This document shows, piece by piece, positions 9,141 to 17,906 of a stretch of DNA of 64,000 bases. Source of the DNA: Lelliottia sp. JS-SCA-14 (GTDB lineage Bacteria > Pseudomonadota > Gammaproteobacteria > Enterobacterales > Enterobacteriaceae); NCBI RefSeq assembly GCF_035593345.1, contig NZ_CP141606.1, forward strand, positions 3,038,001 to 3,102,000, given 5' to 3'. Position 1 is the first letter of the stretch. Each line of letters opens with the position of its first letter. A program made the translations under genes and the position numbers. The notes under the pieces were generated by a model. That model did not search any database. It was not told the origin of the DNA and saw nothing but the letters and a program-made list of their open reading frames with translations.

Positions 9141-9180
9141 ATGCCCTCACCCCAACCCTCTCCCACAGGGAGAGGGAGAA
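9141..9180. repeat. Dispersed CCCTCACCC/CCCTCTCCC palindromic repeat, copy 1
   Basis: Contains ccctcaccccaaccctctccc followed by an inverted gggagaggg. The same unit occurs at 59334-59410 and 62310-62404, where it is expanded into a complete inverted pair. It lies between the convergent acyltransferase and pagP genes and could act as a bidirectional hairpin. Confidence 0.75.
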
Positions 9181-9194
9181 AAACCGCTGCTCCT

Positions 9195-9224
9195 GTAGGT
9201 CGGGTAAGCGCAGCGCCACCCGAC
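9195..9224. repeat. REP-type palindromic element
   Basis: gtaggtcgggtaag...gccacccgac, a REP half-site palindrome ending 1 bp before the pagP stop codon, in the space between two convergent genes. Confidence 0.75.
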
Positions 9225-9225
9225 T

Positions 9226-9801
9226 TTAAAACCCATACCGCAGCCACGCAAACAGCACGTTGCCGTTGTTGTAGGTCCCCGGAATATAGGTGAACTGCAC
9301 GTTCAGCCGTTTATACCCGGCGGAGAACAGCGGCAAAATGATCGGCAGCGGCACATAGTTCGCAAAATCCTGCCGCGCCGTGATCCCCGCCGTGACGCCA
9401 AGCCCGAGGCGGAAATCCTGCGCATTATCCAGATACCAGCCCTTCTCCCAGCCGTAGCCGACAATCGGCTGCCATTCGTTGTGGGAATCTTTAAACATCA
9501 TCGCGTAGAGAGAACTCCAGTTCCCCTCTTCGTTATAACGAGAAACCCCAAACCCGCCGCCCCACGGCATTTCGTTGTAGTTATCGGTTTTCTCTTTGTC
9601 GTACATAAAGCGCGCATGCCAGCTCAGAAAGGGCAGATAGAGATCGTAGTTTTGCGGCTCATTCCACGTTTGAGAAACATCGTTGGTGAAGTTGTTCCAC
9701 CAGCCGGTGATGCGCTGTTCCCCGTAAACACCCGGCTCAGCATATAAAGGGGCCACAAACCACATCAACATAATGAGTAAGGCAATCCGAAGCGCGTGCA
9801 T
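9226..9801 (-). CDS. pagP: Lipid A palmitoyltransferase PagP
   Basis: A 191-residue outer-membrane beta-barrel enzyme that moves palmitate from a phospholipid sn-1 position to lipid A (or phosphatidylglycerol), helping resistance to cationic peptides. A signal peptide ends near APLYA (21). The catalytic residues known from E. coli PagP are all present with the correct 43-residue spacing: His62 (SWHARF), Asp105 and Ser106 (FKDS). The C-terminal phenylalanine and the GTYNNGNV motif are as expected. Start ATG at 9801 has an agaggg ribosome site 7 bp upstream. The location beside shiA differs from the E. coli site near cspE/dcuC. I found no clear PhoP box upstream. Confidence 0.93.
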   Translation of the reverse strand: MHALRIALLIMLMWFVAPLYAEPGVYGEQRITGWWNNFTNDVSQTWNEPQNYDLYLPFLSWHARFMYDKEKTDNYNEMPWGGGFGVSRYNEEGNWSSLYAMMFKDSHNEWQPIVGYGWEKGWYLDNAQDFRLGLGVTAGITARQDFANYVPLPIILPLFSAGYKRLNVQFTYIPGTYNNGNVLFAWLRYGF

Positions 9802-10025
9802 AGTTAATCCCTCTGCAAATCGTTATGCGATAACTAATACTGTAATCCCTTTTCTGGAAACCCCGTCGTCGCGTTTCGGAAATTTTACCGTACAGGGCGG
9901 ATAAAATCATTTTCACCTGCCGCCTGTCGGGGTAGTCTCATGGTTCCCGTCTCCACGGCGGGCACGATGTGAGTAACCTTTTCCCCATACTAATAATGAA
10001 AAATACGGTACAGACAGGACTAAAA

Positions 10026-11336
10026 ATGGACTCCACCCTCATCTCCGAACGCCCCAACGAGGAGACACTATCGCTTAATCGCGCCCGACGCGCCGCCCTC
10101 GGCAGTTTCGCCGGAGCCGTCGTCGACTGGTATGACTTTCTGCTCTACGGCATCACCGCCGCTCTGGTATTTAACCGCGAATTCTTCCCTCAGGTCAGCC
10201 CGGCAATGGGCACCCTCGCCGCGTTTGCCACCTTTGGCGTCGGGTTCCTGTTTCGCCCGCTGGGCGGCGTGATCTTCGGTCATTTCGGCGACAAACTGGG
10301 CCGCAAGCGGATGCTGATGCTCACGGTCTGGATGATGGGCATCGCCACTGCGCTGATCGGTATTTTGCCGTCGTTCGACACCATCGGCTGGTGGGCGCCG
10401 GTCCTGCTGGTGACTCTGCGCGCCATTCAGGGCTTTGCCGTGGGCGGTGAATGGGGCGGCGCGGCGCTGCTCTCCGTTGAAAGCGCGCCGAAACACAAGA
10501 AAGCCTTCTACAGCAGCGGCGTGCAGGTGGGTTACGGCGTCGGCCTGTTGCTCTCCACCGGGCTGGTTTCTCTGATAAGCCTAATGACCACCGACGAGCA
10601 GTTCCTGAGCTGGGGCTGGCGCATTCCGTTCCTGTTCAGCATCGTGCTGGTGCTGGCCGCCCTGTGGATCCGCAACGGCATGGAAGAGTCCGCCGAATTT
10701 GAAAAGCAGCAGAACGAAACGCCGGTGGTGAAGAAACGCCTGCCGGTGATGGAAGCTTTGCTCCAGCATCCCGGCGCGTTCCTGAAGATCATCGCTCTGC
10801 GCCTGTGCGAGCTGCTGACGATGTATATCGTTACCGCCTTCGCCCTGAACTATTCGACGCAAAATCTCGGCCTGCCACGTGAGCTTTTTCTGAATATTGG
10901 CCTGCTGGTGGGTGGCATTAGTTGTCTCAGCATTCCCTGCTTTGCGTGGCTGGCGGACCGGTTTGGCCGTCGGCGCGTCTACATCACCGGGGCGCTGATC
11001 GGCAGCCTCAGCGCCTGGCCGTTCTTTATGGCGCTGGAAGCCCAGTCGATGTTCTGGATTGTGTTCTTCGCCATTATGCTCGCCAACATTGCCCATGACA
11101 TGGTGGTGTGCGTGCAGCAGCCGATGTTTACGGAGATGTTTGGCGCGAGCTATCGCTACAGCGGCGCGGGCGTGGGCTATCAGGTGGCGAGCGTGGTCGG
11201 CGGCGGGTTTACGCCGTTTATCGCCGCGGCCTTAGTCACCTTCTCCGGCGGCAACTGGCAGAGCGTGGCGATTTACCTGCTGGCGGGCTGCCTGATCTCC
11301 GCCGCCACGGCGCTGCTGATGAAAGAGTCCCACTGA
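10026..11336 (+). CDS. shiA: Shikimate:H+ symporter ShiA
   Basis: A 436-residue MFS permease of the metabolite:H+ symporter family, importing shikimate (and dehydroshikimate). It matches E. coli ShiA nearly residue for residue from MDSTLIS through the GFLFRPLGGVIFGHFGDKLG loop-2/3 motif to the C-terminus. Start ATG at 10026 has an agga ribosome site 7 bp upstream and gives the expected length; an upstream in-frame start at 9969 would add 19 residues absent from the family. It is followed by amn, the same order as in E. coli. Confidence 0.95.
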   Translation: MDSTLISERPNEETLSLNRARRAALGSFAGAVVDWYDFLLYGITAALVFNREFFPQVSPAMGTLAAFATFGVGFLFRPLGGVIFGHFGDKLGRKRMLMLTVWMMGIATALIGILPSFDTIGWWAPVLLVTLRAIQGFAVGGEWGGAALLSVESAPKHKKAFYSSGVQVGYGVGLLLSTGLVSLISLMTTDEQFLSWGWRIPFLFSIVLVLAALWIRNGMEESAEFEKQQNETPVVKKRLPVMEALLQHPGAFLKIIALRLCELLTMYIVTAFALNYSTQNLGLPRELFLNIGLLVGGISCLSIPCFAWLADRFGRRRVYITGALIGSLSAWPFFMALEAQSMFWIVFFAIMLANIAHDMVVCVQQPMFTEMFGASYRYSGAGVGYQVASVVGGGFTPFIAAALVTFSGGNWQSVAIYLLAGCLISAATALLMKESH

Positions 11337-11415
11337 TGATGTCCTGACTTTTTTTTCACATGTGAGTGACATACTATCGAGTGACGTCGCACATCTGTGG
11401 ATCAAGGAGACAGAC

Positions 11416-12870
11416 ATGAATAATAAGGGCTTAAGCCTGACACCTGCTCAGGCGCTGGAAAAGCTGGAGGCGTTGTACGAGCAATCTGTCAACGCCCTGC
11501 GCACCGCCATTAGCGAGTACATTGAAAACGGAACGCTTCCTGATGAAAAGGCCCGACTCGACGGCCTTTTTGTTTATCCCTCGCTCTCGGTAACCTGGGA
11601 CGGCGGCACCACCAACACACCAAAAACCCGTGCCTACGCCCGCTTTACCCATTCAGGATGCTACTCCACCACCGTTACCCGCCCTTCCCTGTTCCGCCCC
11701 TATCTAGAAGAGCAGCTGACGCTGCTGTATCAGGATTACGACGCGCATATCGCCGTTGAACCCTCGATGCACGAAATCCCGTACCCGTACGTGATTGACG
11801 GTTCGGCGCTGACGCTGGATCGTTCGATGAGCGCCGGGCTGACGCGCCACTTCCCGACCACCGAGCTGTCGCAGATTGGCGATGAGACCGCCGACGGCAT
11901 TTACCATCCGGCGGAGTTTTCCCCGCTGTCGCACTTCGATGCGCGTCGCGTCGATTTCTCGCTGGCGCGCCTGCGCCACTACACCGGCACGCCGGTCGAA
12001 CATTTCCAGCCGTTTGTGCTGTTCACCAACTACACCCGCTACGTGGATGAGTTTGTGCGCTGGGGCTGCAGCCAGATCCTCGATCCGGACAGCCCGTACG
12101 TGGCGCTCTCCTGCGCGGGCGGGATCTGGATCACCGCCGAGACCGAAGCGCCTGAGATGGCGATTTCCGATCTGGCGTGGAAAAAACATCAGATGCCAGC
12201 CTGGCACCTGATCACCGCCGACGGTCAGGGCATTACCCTGATTAACATCGGCGTCGGCCCGTCGAATGCCAAAACTATCTGCGACCATCTGGCGGTACTG
12301 CGCCCGGACGTGTGGCTGATGATCGGCCACTGCGGCGGCCTGCGCGAAAGCCAGCTGATCGGTGATTACGTCCTCGCCCACGCCTATCTGCGCGACGACC
12401 ACGTGCTCGACGCGGTGCTGCCGCCGGATATCCCGATCCCGAGCATCGCCGAAGTCCAGCGCGCGCTGTACGACGCCACCAAGCAGGTGAGCGGCATGCC
12501 GGGCGAAGAGGTTAAACAGCGCCTGCGCACGGGGACGGTGGTCACCACCGACGACCGCAACTGGGAGCTGCGCTACTCGGCGTCGGCCCTGCGTTTTAAC
12601 CTAAGCCGCGCGGTGGCCATCGATATGGAAAGCGCCACCATTGCCGCCCAGGGCTACCGTTTCCGCGTCCCGTACGGCACGCTGCTGTGCGTTTCGGACA
12701 AACCGCTGCACGGCGAGATTAAACTCCCCGGCCAGGCTAACCGCTTCTACGAGGGAGCGATTTCCGAGCATCTGCAGATTGGCATTCGGGCGATCGACTT
12801 ACTGCGTGCAGAAGGCGACAAGCTGCATTCGCGCAAACTGCGCACCTTTAACGAGCCGCCGTTCCGCTAA
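11416..12870 (+). CDS. amn: AMP nucleosidase
   Basis: A 484-residue cytoplasmic enzyme hydrolysing AMP to adenine and ribose 5-phosphate, exactly the length of E. coli Amn. The N-terminal Amn domain (to about 170) is followed by a nucleoside phosphorylase fold with IGHCGGLRES and the AIDMESATIA base-binding segment. ATG at 11416 has aaggaga upstream; an in-frame codon at 11362 is disfavoured. E. coli amn is phosphate-regulated, but I see no 11-bp-spaced Pho box here; the only repeat upstream is GAGTGAC at 11364-11370 and 11379-11385. An aminopeptidase-like gene follows after 18 bp and is probably cotranscribed. Confidence 0.95.
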   Translation: MNNKGLSLTPAQALEKLEALYEQSVNALRTAISEYIENGTLPDEKARLDGLFVYPSLSVTWDGGTTNTPKTRAYARFTHSGCYSTTVTRPSLFRPYLEEQLTLLYQDYDAHIAVEPSMHEIPYPYVIDGSALTLDRSMSAGLTRHFPTTELSQIGDETADGIYHPAEFSPLSHFDARRVDFSLARLRHYTGTPVEHFQPFVLFTNYTRYVDEFVRWGCSQILDPDSPYVALSCAGGIWITAETEAPEMAISDLAWKKHQMPAWHLITADGQGITLINIGVGPSNAKTICDHLAVLRPDVWLMIGHCGGLRESQLIGDYVLAHAYLRDDHVLDAVLPPDIPIPSIAEVQRALYDATKQVSGMPGEEVKQRLRTGTVVTTDDRNWELRYSASALRFNLSRAVAIDMESATIAAQGYRFRVPYGTLLCVSDKPLHGEIKLPGQANRFYEGAISEHLQIGIRAIDLLRAEGDKLHSRKLRTFNEPPFR

Positions 12871-12888
12871 AAACAACAAGGAAAAATC

Positions 12889-14664
12889 ATGCACACCACC
12901 ACACCGCTTACGGCGCTTCGCCAGTGGCTACAGGAAAATCATCTCGACGGGATGATCGTCCCGCGCACCGATGCGTGGCAGAGCGAATACTGCGCGCCCC
13001 ATTTCGAAAAACTGGCGTGGCTGACCGGCTTTGACGGCTCGGCGGGGCTGGCGCTGGTTCTGAAAGATCGCGCCCTGCTGTTCGTCGACGGACGCTACCA
13101 GGTGCAGGCTCGCGTGCAGGTCAACATGGACGATTTTGCCATCCATCATCTGCACAACGAACCGCTGGCCCAGTGGCTTGACGCCAATGCCAGCGCGGGA
13201 ACGCGTATCGCCTTTGACCCGCTGCTGATGACCCATAACGAGTATCAGCAGTTGGCCGCTACTGCCTGTGAATTTGTGGCCCTCGACGCGTCGCCGTTCG
13301 ACACCCTCTGGACCAACCGTCCTGCCGCCCCGGCGGGGATGATCCGTGAGATGCCCGTTGCGGTCAGCGGCGAGAGCAGCGCCGATAAACGCCGTCGTGT
13401 GGCGCAACTGTTGCAAAGTAACGGCGCGGATTATCTGGCGCTGACCATGCCGGATAACATCGCCTGGCTGCTGAACGTGCGTGGGTCTGATATTCCGACC
13501 AGCCCGGTGCCGCTCTCCTTCGCGCTGCTGAGCCGCGAGGGCGACGTCGAATGGTTTGTCGACGGCGACAAGCTTCGCGAGCTGCCGGCCTCTGCCGTGG
13601 AAGGGATCGTGATTTCACCGCAGGATGATTTTGTGCCGCGCTGCAAACAGCTCGGCGAAGGCAAGCGCGTGTGGCTGGATGCGGATTCCGCACCGGTCGC
13701 GCTGCGTTTTGCGATTGAGCCGCAGGGAGAGATCCTCTGGCAGGCCGATCCGGTGACGCTCCTGAAAGCGCATAAAAATCCGGTTGAGCTGGAAGGCTAT
13801 CGCGAATGCCACCAGCAGGACGGTGCCGCGTGGGTGAACTTTCTCGCGTGGCTGTCCCACGAAGTGCCGCAGCGCGAGGCTGCAGGCAAGCCGCTGACCG
13901 AGCTGGAAGCCCAGGCGCAGCAGCTTAAGTTCCGCGAGCAGCAAAGCGGATTCATCGAGCAGAGCTTCGAGACCATCTCCGCCTCTGCCAGTAACGCCGC
14001 GATGTGCCATTACCATTCGAGTGAAGCATCAAATAAGGCGATCGTCAGAGGGCATTTTTATTTGAACGATTCCGGCGGTCAGTATCATAACGGCACCACC
14101 GATGCGACCCGTACCCTCGCCTACAGCAAGCTGGATGCGCAGCAGCGCCTGCACTACACCGCGGTACTGAAAGGCTTCTTGTCCCTGATCTCGCTGCAAT
14201 TCCCGTCGGGTACGCAGGGACATCAGCTCGATGCTTTTGCCCGCCGTCCACTGTGGGAGCTGGGGCTGGATTACGATCACGGGACCGGGCATGGCGTGGG
14301 GCATCAGCTGTTGATCCACGAGAATCCGCAGCGCATTGCGAAGAAAGTGAACCCGTGGCCGCTGACGGCGGGGAATATCATCACTATCGAGCCGGGCTAC
14401 TATCAGGCCGACAGTCACGGTATTCGCATTGAGAATCAGGTAGAGATCGTGGAGAGCATGCCGGGCTTCTGCAAATTTGCCTCCCTGACGCTGATCCCGA
14501 TTGATTTAAGCCAGGTGGAACTGCATCTGCTCAGCGAGCAGGAGAAGCAGTGGCTGGATGAGTATCACCAGCAGGTGCGGGACGTGTTGTCGCCGCTGGT
14601 CGAGAGCGATGCGCGTCCGTGGCTGTTTGCAGCCACCGCGCCGATTCGCGTGCAGGCGGGATAA
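12889..14664 (+). CDS. M24-family Xaa-Pro aminopeptidase, three-domain type
   Basis: A 591-residue cytoplasmic metallopeptidase that should remove N-terminal residues preceding proline. Two creatinase-like N-terminal domains (1-300) are followed by a pita-bread catalytic domain. Metal ligands appear in order: Asp in NDSGGQY (about 393), Asp in GTTDATRT (about 404), His in GTGHGVGH (about 466), Glu in IEPGYY (about 500) and Glu in RIENQVE (about 514). The size and a C-terminal M24_C-like tail resemble eukaryotic-type APP1 rather than the 441-residue E. coli PepP. It lies 18 bp after amn with an aagga ribosome site, in the place of yeeN in E. coli. Confidence 0.9.
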   Translation: MHTTTPLTALRQWLQENHLDGMIVPRTDAWQSEYCAPHFEKLAWLTGFDGSAGLALVLKDRALLFVDGRYQVQARVQVNMDDFAIHHLHNEPLAQWLDANASAGTRIAFDPLLMTHNEYQQLAATACEFVALDASPFDTLWTNRPAAPAGMIREMPVAVSGESSADKRRRVAQLLQSNGADYLALTMPDNIAWLLNVRGSDIPTSPVPLSFALLSREGDVEWFVDGDKLRELPASAVEGIVISPQDDFVPRCKQLGEGKRVWLDADSAPVALRFAIEPQGEILWQADPVTLLKAHKNPVELEGYRECHQQDGAAWVNFLAWLSHEVPQREAAGKPLTELEAQAQQLKFREQQSGFIEQSFETISASASNAAMCHYHSSEASNKAIVRGHFYLNDSGGQYHNGTTDATRTLAYSKLDAQQRLHYTAVLKGFLSLISLQFPSGTQGHQLDAFARRPLWELGLDYDHGTGHGVGHQLLIHENPQRIAKKVNPWPLTAGNIITIEPGYYQADSHGIRIENQVEIVESMPGFCKFASLTLIPIDLSQVELHLLSEQEKQWLDEYHQQVRDVLSPLVESDARPWLFAATAPIRVQAG

Positions 14665-14677
14665 TCCGTACGCTCCT

Positions 14678-14710
14678 GTAGGCCGGGTAAGGCGAAGCCG
14701 CCACCCGGCA
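14678..14710. repeat. REP-type palindromic element
   Basis: gtaggccgggtaaggc...gccgccacccggca. It is the inverted counterpart of the REP at 256-287, and shares with it the adjoining sequence up to and through the tRNA-Asn gene. Confidence 0.8.
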
Positions 14711-14731
14711 ATTTACCAAACGCAGAAAAGC

Positions 14732-14761
14732 AAAAAGCCCGCTCAGTTTCCTGAGCAGGCT
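14732..14761 (-). terminator. Rho-independent terminator of the second tRNA-Asn
   Basis: On the minus strand the stem agcctgctcag / ctgagcgggct with a GAAA tetraloop is followed by TTTTTGC. It replaces the slightly different hairpin found after the other two tRNA-Asn genes. Confidence 0.85.
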
Positions 14762-14770
14762 TCTTAAATT

Positions 14771-14846
14771 TGGCTCCTCTGACTGGACTCGAACCAGTGA
14801 CATACGGATTAACAGTCCGCCGTTCTACCGACTGAACTACAGAGGA
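14771..14846 (-). tRNA. asnW: tRNA-Asn (anticodon GTT)
   Basis: Exact reverse complement of the first tRNA-Asn (76 nt, anticodon GTT, encoded CCA). Its orientation and position between the amn region and yeeO correspond to asnW in E. coli; the symbol is inferred from position. Confidence 0.95.
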
Positions 14847-14864
14847 ATCGTGTGAACGGGGCGC

Positions 14865-14893
14865 ATATTATCGACGCCACCCGGCATTGTCAA
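14865..14893 (-). promoter_or_regulatory. Promoter of the second tRNA-Asn gene
   Basis: On the minus strand TTGACA (14893-14888) and TAATAT (14870-14865) with a 17-bp spacer and a gcgcccc discriminator. From the -10 box onward the sequence is identical to the first tRNA-Asn promoter. Confidence 0.85.
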
Positions 14894-14926
14894 AGACAGA
14901 ATGCACAAAAATGTTCGTTTGCTGCT

Positions 14927-16507
14927 TTATTCCTCAGTTCGCACACTTGTCAACCGTTCAGGCGCGTCAGGAGCCTCATTTTGGGCTTTGATCCGCGGGT
15001 ATTTCCACAGCCAGCGACCGCTAACCATACGCCAGTAGAACAGCGCGCCGCGCACCGCCCAGTCGAGGAACATCCCCAGCCAGACGCCCACCACGCCCAT
15101 CCCGAGCATAATCCCGAGCCCATACCCCGCCACCACGCGACAGCCCCACATGCCGAGCATCGATACCCACATCGCAAAGCGCGCGTCACGCGCCCCTTTG
15201 AGCCCCGCAGGAAGCACCCACGACGCCGCCCAGATAGGCATAAACGCGGCGTTCATCCAGATAAGGATTTTGACTACCTCTTTGACGTCGTCCTCATGGG
15301 TGTAGAACGAGGCCATCAGCCCCGCGAACGGCGCGGTTCCCCACGCGATAATCGTCAGGCCAATCGTCGACAGCCAGAAAACGTGGCGCAGCTGCCGTTC
15401 CGCCTGGGCAATTTGCCCTTTGCCGAGCCGTTTACCGGTGATGATGGTCGACGCCGACCCGAGGGCGTTCCCCGGCAGGTTAATCAGCGAGGCAATAGAG
15501 AACGCAATAAAGTTACCGGCAATGACGTCGGTGCCCATTCCGGCGACAAACATCTGCGTGAGCAGTTTCCCGCCGTTGAACAGCACCGACTCAATGCTGG
15601 CAGGGATCCCGATCCCCATCACTTCCCAGATAATGGCGAAATTGAACGGGCGGAAGTAGCTCTTTAACGAGAGCTTAAGCGCAGGGTTTACGCCCATCAT
15701 CAGCACCACGACAATGGCGATCGCGCCGATATAGCGGGAGATAGTCAGCCCAAGTCCAGCGCCAACAAAGCCCAGACCATCCCAGGAGAAGAGTCCGTAA
15801 ATCAGAATGCTGCTGATGATGATGTTGAGGATGTTCATCCCGCCGTTGATCAGCAGAGGGATTTTGGTGTTGCCCGCACCGCGCAACGCGCCGCTGCCAA
15901 TCAGGGCGATGGCCGCCGCCGGATAGCTCAGCACCGTCATTTCGAGGTAGGTCAGCGCCAGGTCTTTCACCTCATTGGTCGCCTCCCCCGCCACGATATC
16001 GATAATCTCTTTACCGAAATAGTGGATCACCGCCGCCAGAATGATGGAGAAGACGGTCATGATCATCAGGGATTGCCGCGCCGCCTCGCGTGCGCGTTTC
16101 GGGTCCAGTTTGCCCAGACTAAAGGCCACCACCACCGTTGTCCCGAGGTCGATAGCGGCAAAGAACGACATCACCACCATATTAAAGCTGTCCGCCAGCC
16201 CCACGCCCGCCATCGCCTCTTTGCCCAGCCAGCTCACCAGAAACGTGCTGAGCACGCCCATCAGCAGGACGCAGGTGTTTTCCAGAAAGATAGGCACAGC
16301 AAGGGGGGTGATTTCACGCCAGAACAGAACACGATAGCTTTTACGTTTGGCATACCAGGGCGTACGCTTAACGGCCTGGCGCAGAGCGGAAGTGACGTTC
16401 AAAATGGACCTTAACGAGAGAAAGTTGAAACTCCATTTCAAATGATGAGGGAGAAACGCTAATCCTGCAAAGTATTTTCCACAAAAAATTGTCGAGAATG
16501 ACGACAA
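14927..16507 (-). CDS. yeeO: MATE-family flavin exporter YeeO
   Basis: An inner-membrane MATE transporter with about 12 helices, strongly similar throughout to E. coli YeeO, which has been reported to export FMN and FAD. Conserved blocks include LFWREITPLAVPIFLENT, SGALRGAGNTKIPL and GNALGSASTIITG. There is no ATG near the 5' end: the extent given uses a TTG at 16507 without an obvious ribosome site, while a TTG at 16402 has AAGG 6 bp upstream and would give 491 residues. Similarity to E. coli YeeO extends a little upstream of that second TTG, so the true start is unresolved. It lies between two tRNA-Asn genes as in E. coli. Confidence 0.88.
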   Translation of the reverse strand: MSSFSTIFCGKYFAGLAFLPHHLKWSFNFLSLRSILNVTSALRQAVKRTPWYAKRKSYRVLFWREITPLAVPIFLENTCVLLMGVLSTFLVSWLGKEAMAGVGLADSFNMVVMSFFAAIDLGTTVVVAFSLGKLDPKRAREAARQSLMIMTVFSIILAAVIHYFGKEIIDIVAGEATNEVKDLALTYLEMTVLSYPAAAIALIGSGALRGAGNTKIPLLINGGMNILNIIISSILIYGLFSWDGLGFVGAGLGLTISRYIGAIAIVVVLMMGVNPALKLSLKSYFRPFNFAIIWEVMGIGIPASIESVLFNGGKLLTQMFVAGMGTDVIAGNFIAFSIASLINLPGNALGSASTIITGKRLGKGQIAQAERQLRHVFWLSTIGLTIIAWGTAPFAGLMASFYTHEDDVKEVVKILIWMNAAFMPIWAASWVLPAGLKGARDARFAMWVSMLGMWGCRVVAGYGLGIMLGMGVVGVWLGMFLDWAVRGALFYWRMVSGRWLWKYPRIKAQNEAPDAPERLTSVRTEE

Positions 16508-16553
16508 ACTGACGACAGAATCAGCAGTTGAACAACCGAGTGTAAGATCAGGT

Positions 16554-16581
16554 TTGACAAAAGTTTTTTCGCCGCTAAGAT
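16554..16581 (+). promoter_or_regulatory. Promoter of the third tRNA-Asn gene
   Basis: TTGACA (16554-16559) and TAAGAT (16576-16581) with a 16-bp spacer, 16 bp before the tRNA. Unlike the first two copies the surrounding sequence is not duplicated. Confidence 0.75.
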
Positions 16582-16597
16582 AAGCCTCCTAACCGAT

Positions 16598-16673
16598 TCC
16601 TCTGTAGTTCAGTCGGTAGAACGGCGGACTGTTAATCCGTATGTCACTGGTTCGAGTCCAGTCAGAGGAGCCA
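16598..16673 (+). tRNA. asnU: tRNA-Asn (anticodon GTT)
   Basis: Identical to the other two copies (76 nt, anticodon GTT, CCA encoded). Divergent from yeeO, which matches asnU in E. coli; the symbol is inferred from position. Asn tRNAs are well-known integration targets, and an AT-rich transporter gene follows. Confidence 0.95.
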
Positions 16674-16977
16674 AATTTGAAAAGCCTGCTTTTGAAGCAG
16701 GCTTTTTGCTTTTCTGAGATGGCATTTTCATACCTCCGCCAGTCATCACATAGCATTGCGTGCCGGGTTTCGTACATGAGTGATAATCAACGGCTAAAAA
16801 CGATAACTCACTTTAAACGCAATTAAATTTTAGCTTACATAAGGATACAAATAGGGTTTATTCGGCTCCGGTCACAAATAAAAATTTGTGATAAATGACT
16901 CAAAAAAAGCGTTCAAAACCTTCAAAATGGACAGGGCCAACTCTCTTCAGAGATAAGTTGAAATTTAGGGAAGAATT
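16674..16977 (+). other. AT-rich spacer between tRNA-Asn and the DMT transporter
   Basis: About 300 bp. The first part holds the tRNA terminator (16682-16708: aagcctgctt / aagcaggctt followed by a T-rich tail). The rest is AT-rich, must contain the promoter of the transporter gene, and shows no coding sequence that I can support. No second copy of the tRNA 3' end (attachment-site scar) is visible here or immediately after the transporter. Confidence 0.6.
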
Positions 16978-17880
16978 ATGCCTTACATCCTCTTGATACT
17001 TGCAGCTATTTTTTGGGGTGGAAACTACGTTGCAGGTAGCATTCTCGTTTATTATATTAACCCTTACGCCCTCAGTATTTTTAGATGGGGATTGACCACT
17101 GTTTTGATGTTTACATTGTACTGGCGGACCATTGCAAAAGAGTGGTATTTGTTGATGAGCAATATAAAAATAAATGCCATCTACGCGCTCCTTGGTCAGA
17201 TCACCTTCCCACTGACTCTCTATATCGGCCTGCAGTATACAAGCTCATTAAATGCATCTATTTATATCTCGAGTACGCCCTGCCTTGTCCTTTTGATCAA
17301 TGCCCTGTTTTTTCATGAGAAAATCTCCTGGCGCAATATATTAGGTGTCATCGTAAGTACAGCGGGGGTTATCTATCTTGCTTTTTCGAATGCTCATAGT
17401 GGAGGTTTAGCTTCATTTGGTATTGGAGACTTGCTGACCATTATATCCGCGGTAAGTTGGGCTTGTTATTGCGCCTTGCTCAGACTCAAAGATAAGCGCG
17501 TCACTAATACAGCTTTTGTTGGCTTCACCTCATTAATAGGAACGATTATATTAGTCCCTGTGTATTTTATTTATTGTTACAGCGCAGGTTCACTGACTAT
17601 GTTCAACCATACCCCTTCACTTTATCCTGTGCTGGGGGCAATTTATCTGGTCATATTCCCCTCCTGGCTTGCCTATGTTTTCTGGAATAAAGGCGTGCAA
17701 TTGCTCGGGACAACACGAAGTGAGATTTTCACCCATATTATCCCTATCTCTGGCGGACTGCTGAGTATCGTATTACTTAACCAACAGTTCCATTTCTATC
17801 ATTTTTTAACGTTATTGCTGATTATCTTAGGCATTGTTCTTTGTTCAGGAAGAACGAGCAATAAGGTTCAGAAGGTGTAG
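16978..17880 (+). CDS. DMT-superfamily transporter, EamA domains
   Basis: A 300-residue inner-membrane protein with ten hydrophobic helices in two EamA repeats (about 1-135 and 150-290). Typical features are the N-terminal AAIFWGGNYVAGSIL, the FFHEKISWRNILGVIVSTAGVIYL end of repeat 1, and the matching FPSWLAYVFWNKGVQLLG...HIIPISGGLLSIVLL in repeat 2. Family members export amino acids or other metabolites; the substrate here is unknown. ATG at 16978 has agggaag upstream. Its base composition is clearly more AT-rich than its neighbours and it occupies the place where cbl-nac lie in E. coli, so it was probably acquired by transfer. Confidence 0.85.
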   Translation: MPYILLILAAIFWGGNYVAGSILVYYINPYALSIFRWGLTTVLMFTLYWRTIAKEWYLLMSNIKINAIYALLGQITFPLTLYIGLQYTSSLNASIYISSTPCLVLLINALFFHEKISWRNILGVIVSTAGVIYLAFSNAHSGGLASFGIGDLLTIISAVSWACYCALLRLKDKRVTNTAFVGFTSLIGTIILVPVYFIYCYSAGSLTMFNHTPSLYPVLGAIYLVIFPSWLAYVFWNKGVQLLGTTRSEIFTHIIPISGGLLSIVLLNQQFHFYHFLTLLLIILGIVLCSGRTSNKVQKV

Positions 17881-17906
17881 CCCTCCCGACTCGCACATCA
17901 CAGCCC

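Noticed and set aside
9802..9960. Possible PhoP box upstream of pagP
   Set aside because: No pair of (T/G)GTTTA half-sites with 5-bp spacing is present; a small gttatcgcataac palindrome is too weak to call.
11341..11410. Possible Pho box upstream of amn
   Set aside because: E. coli amn is phosphate-regulated, but the repeat seen here (GAGTGAC twice) has a 15-bp period, not the 11-bp period of PhoB sites.
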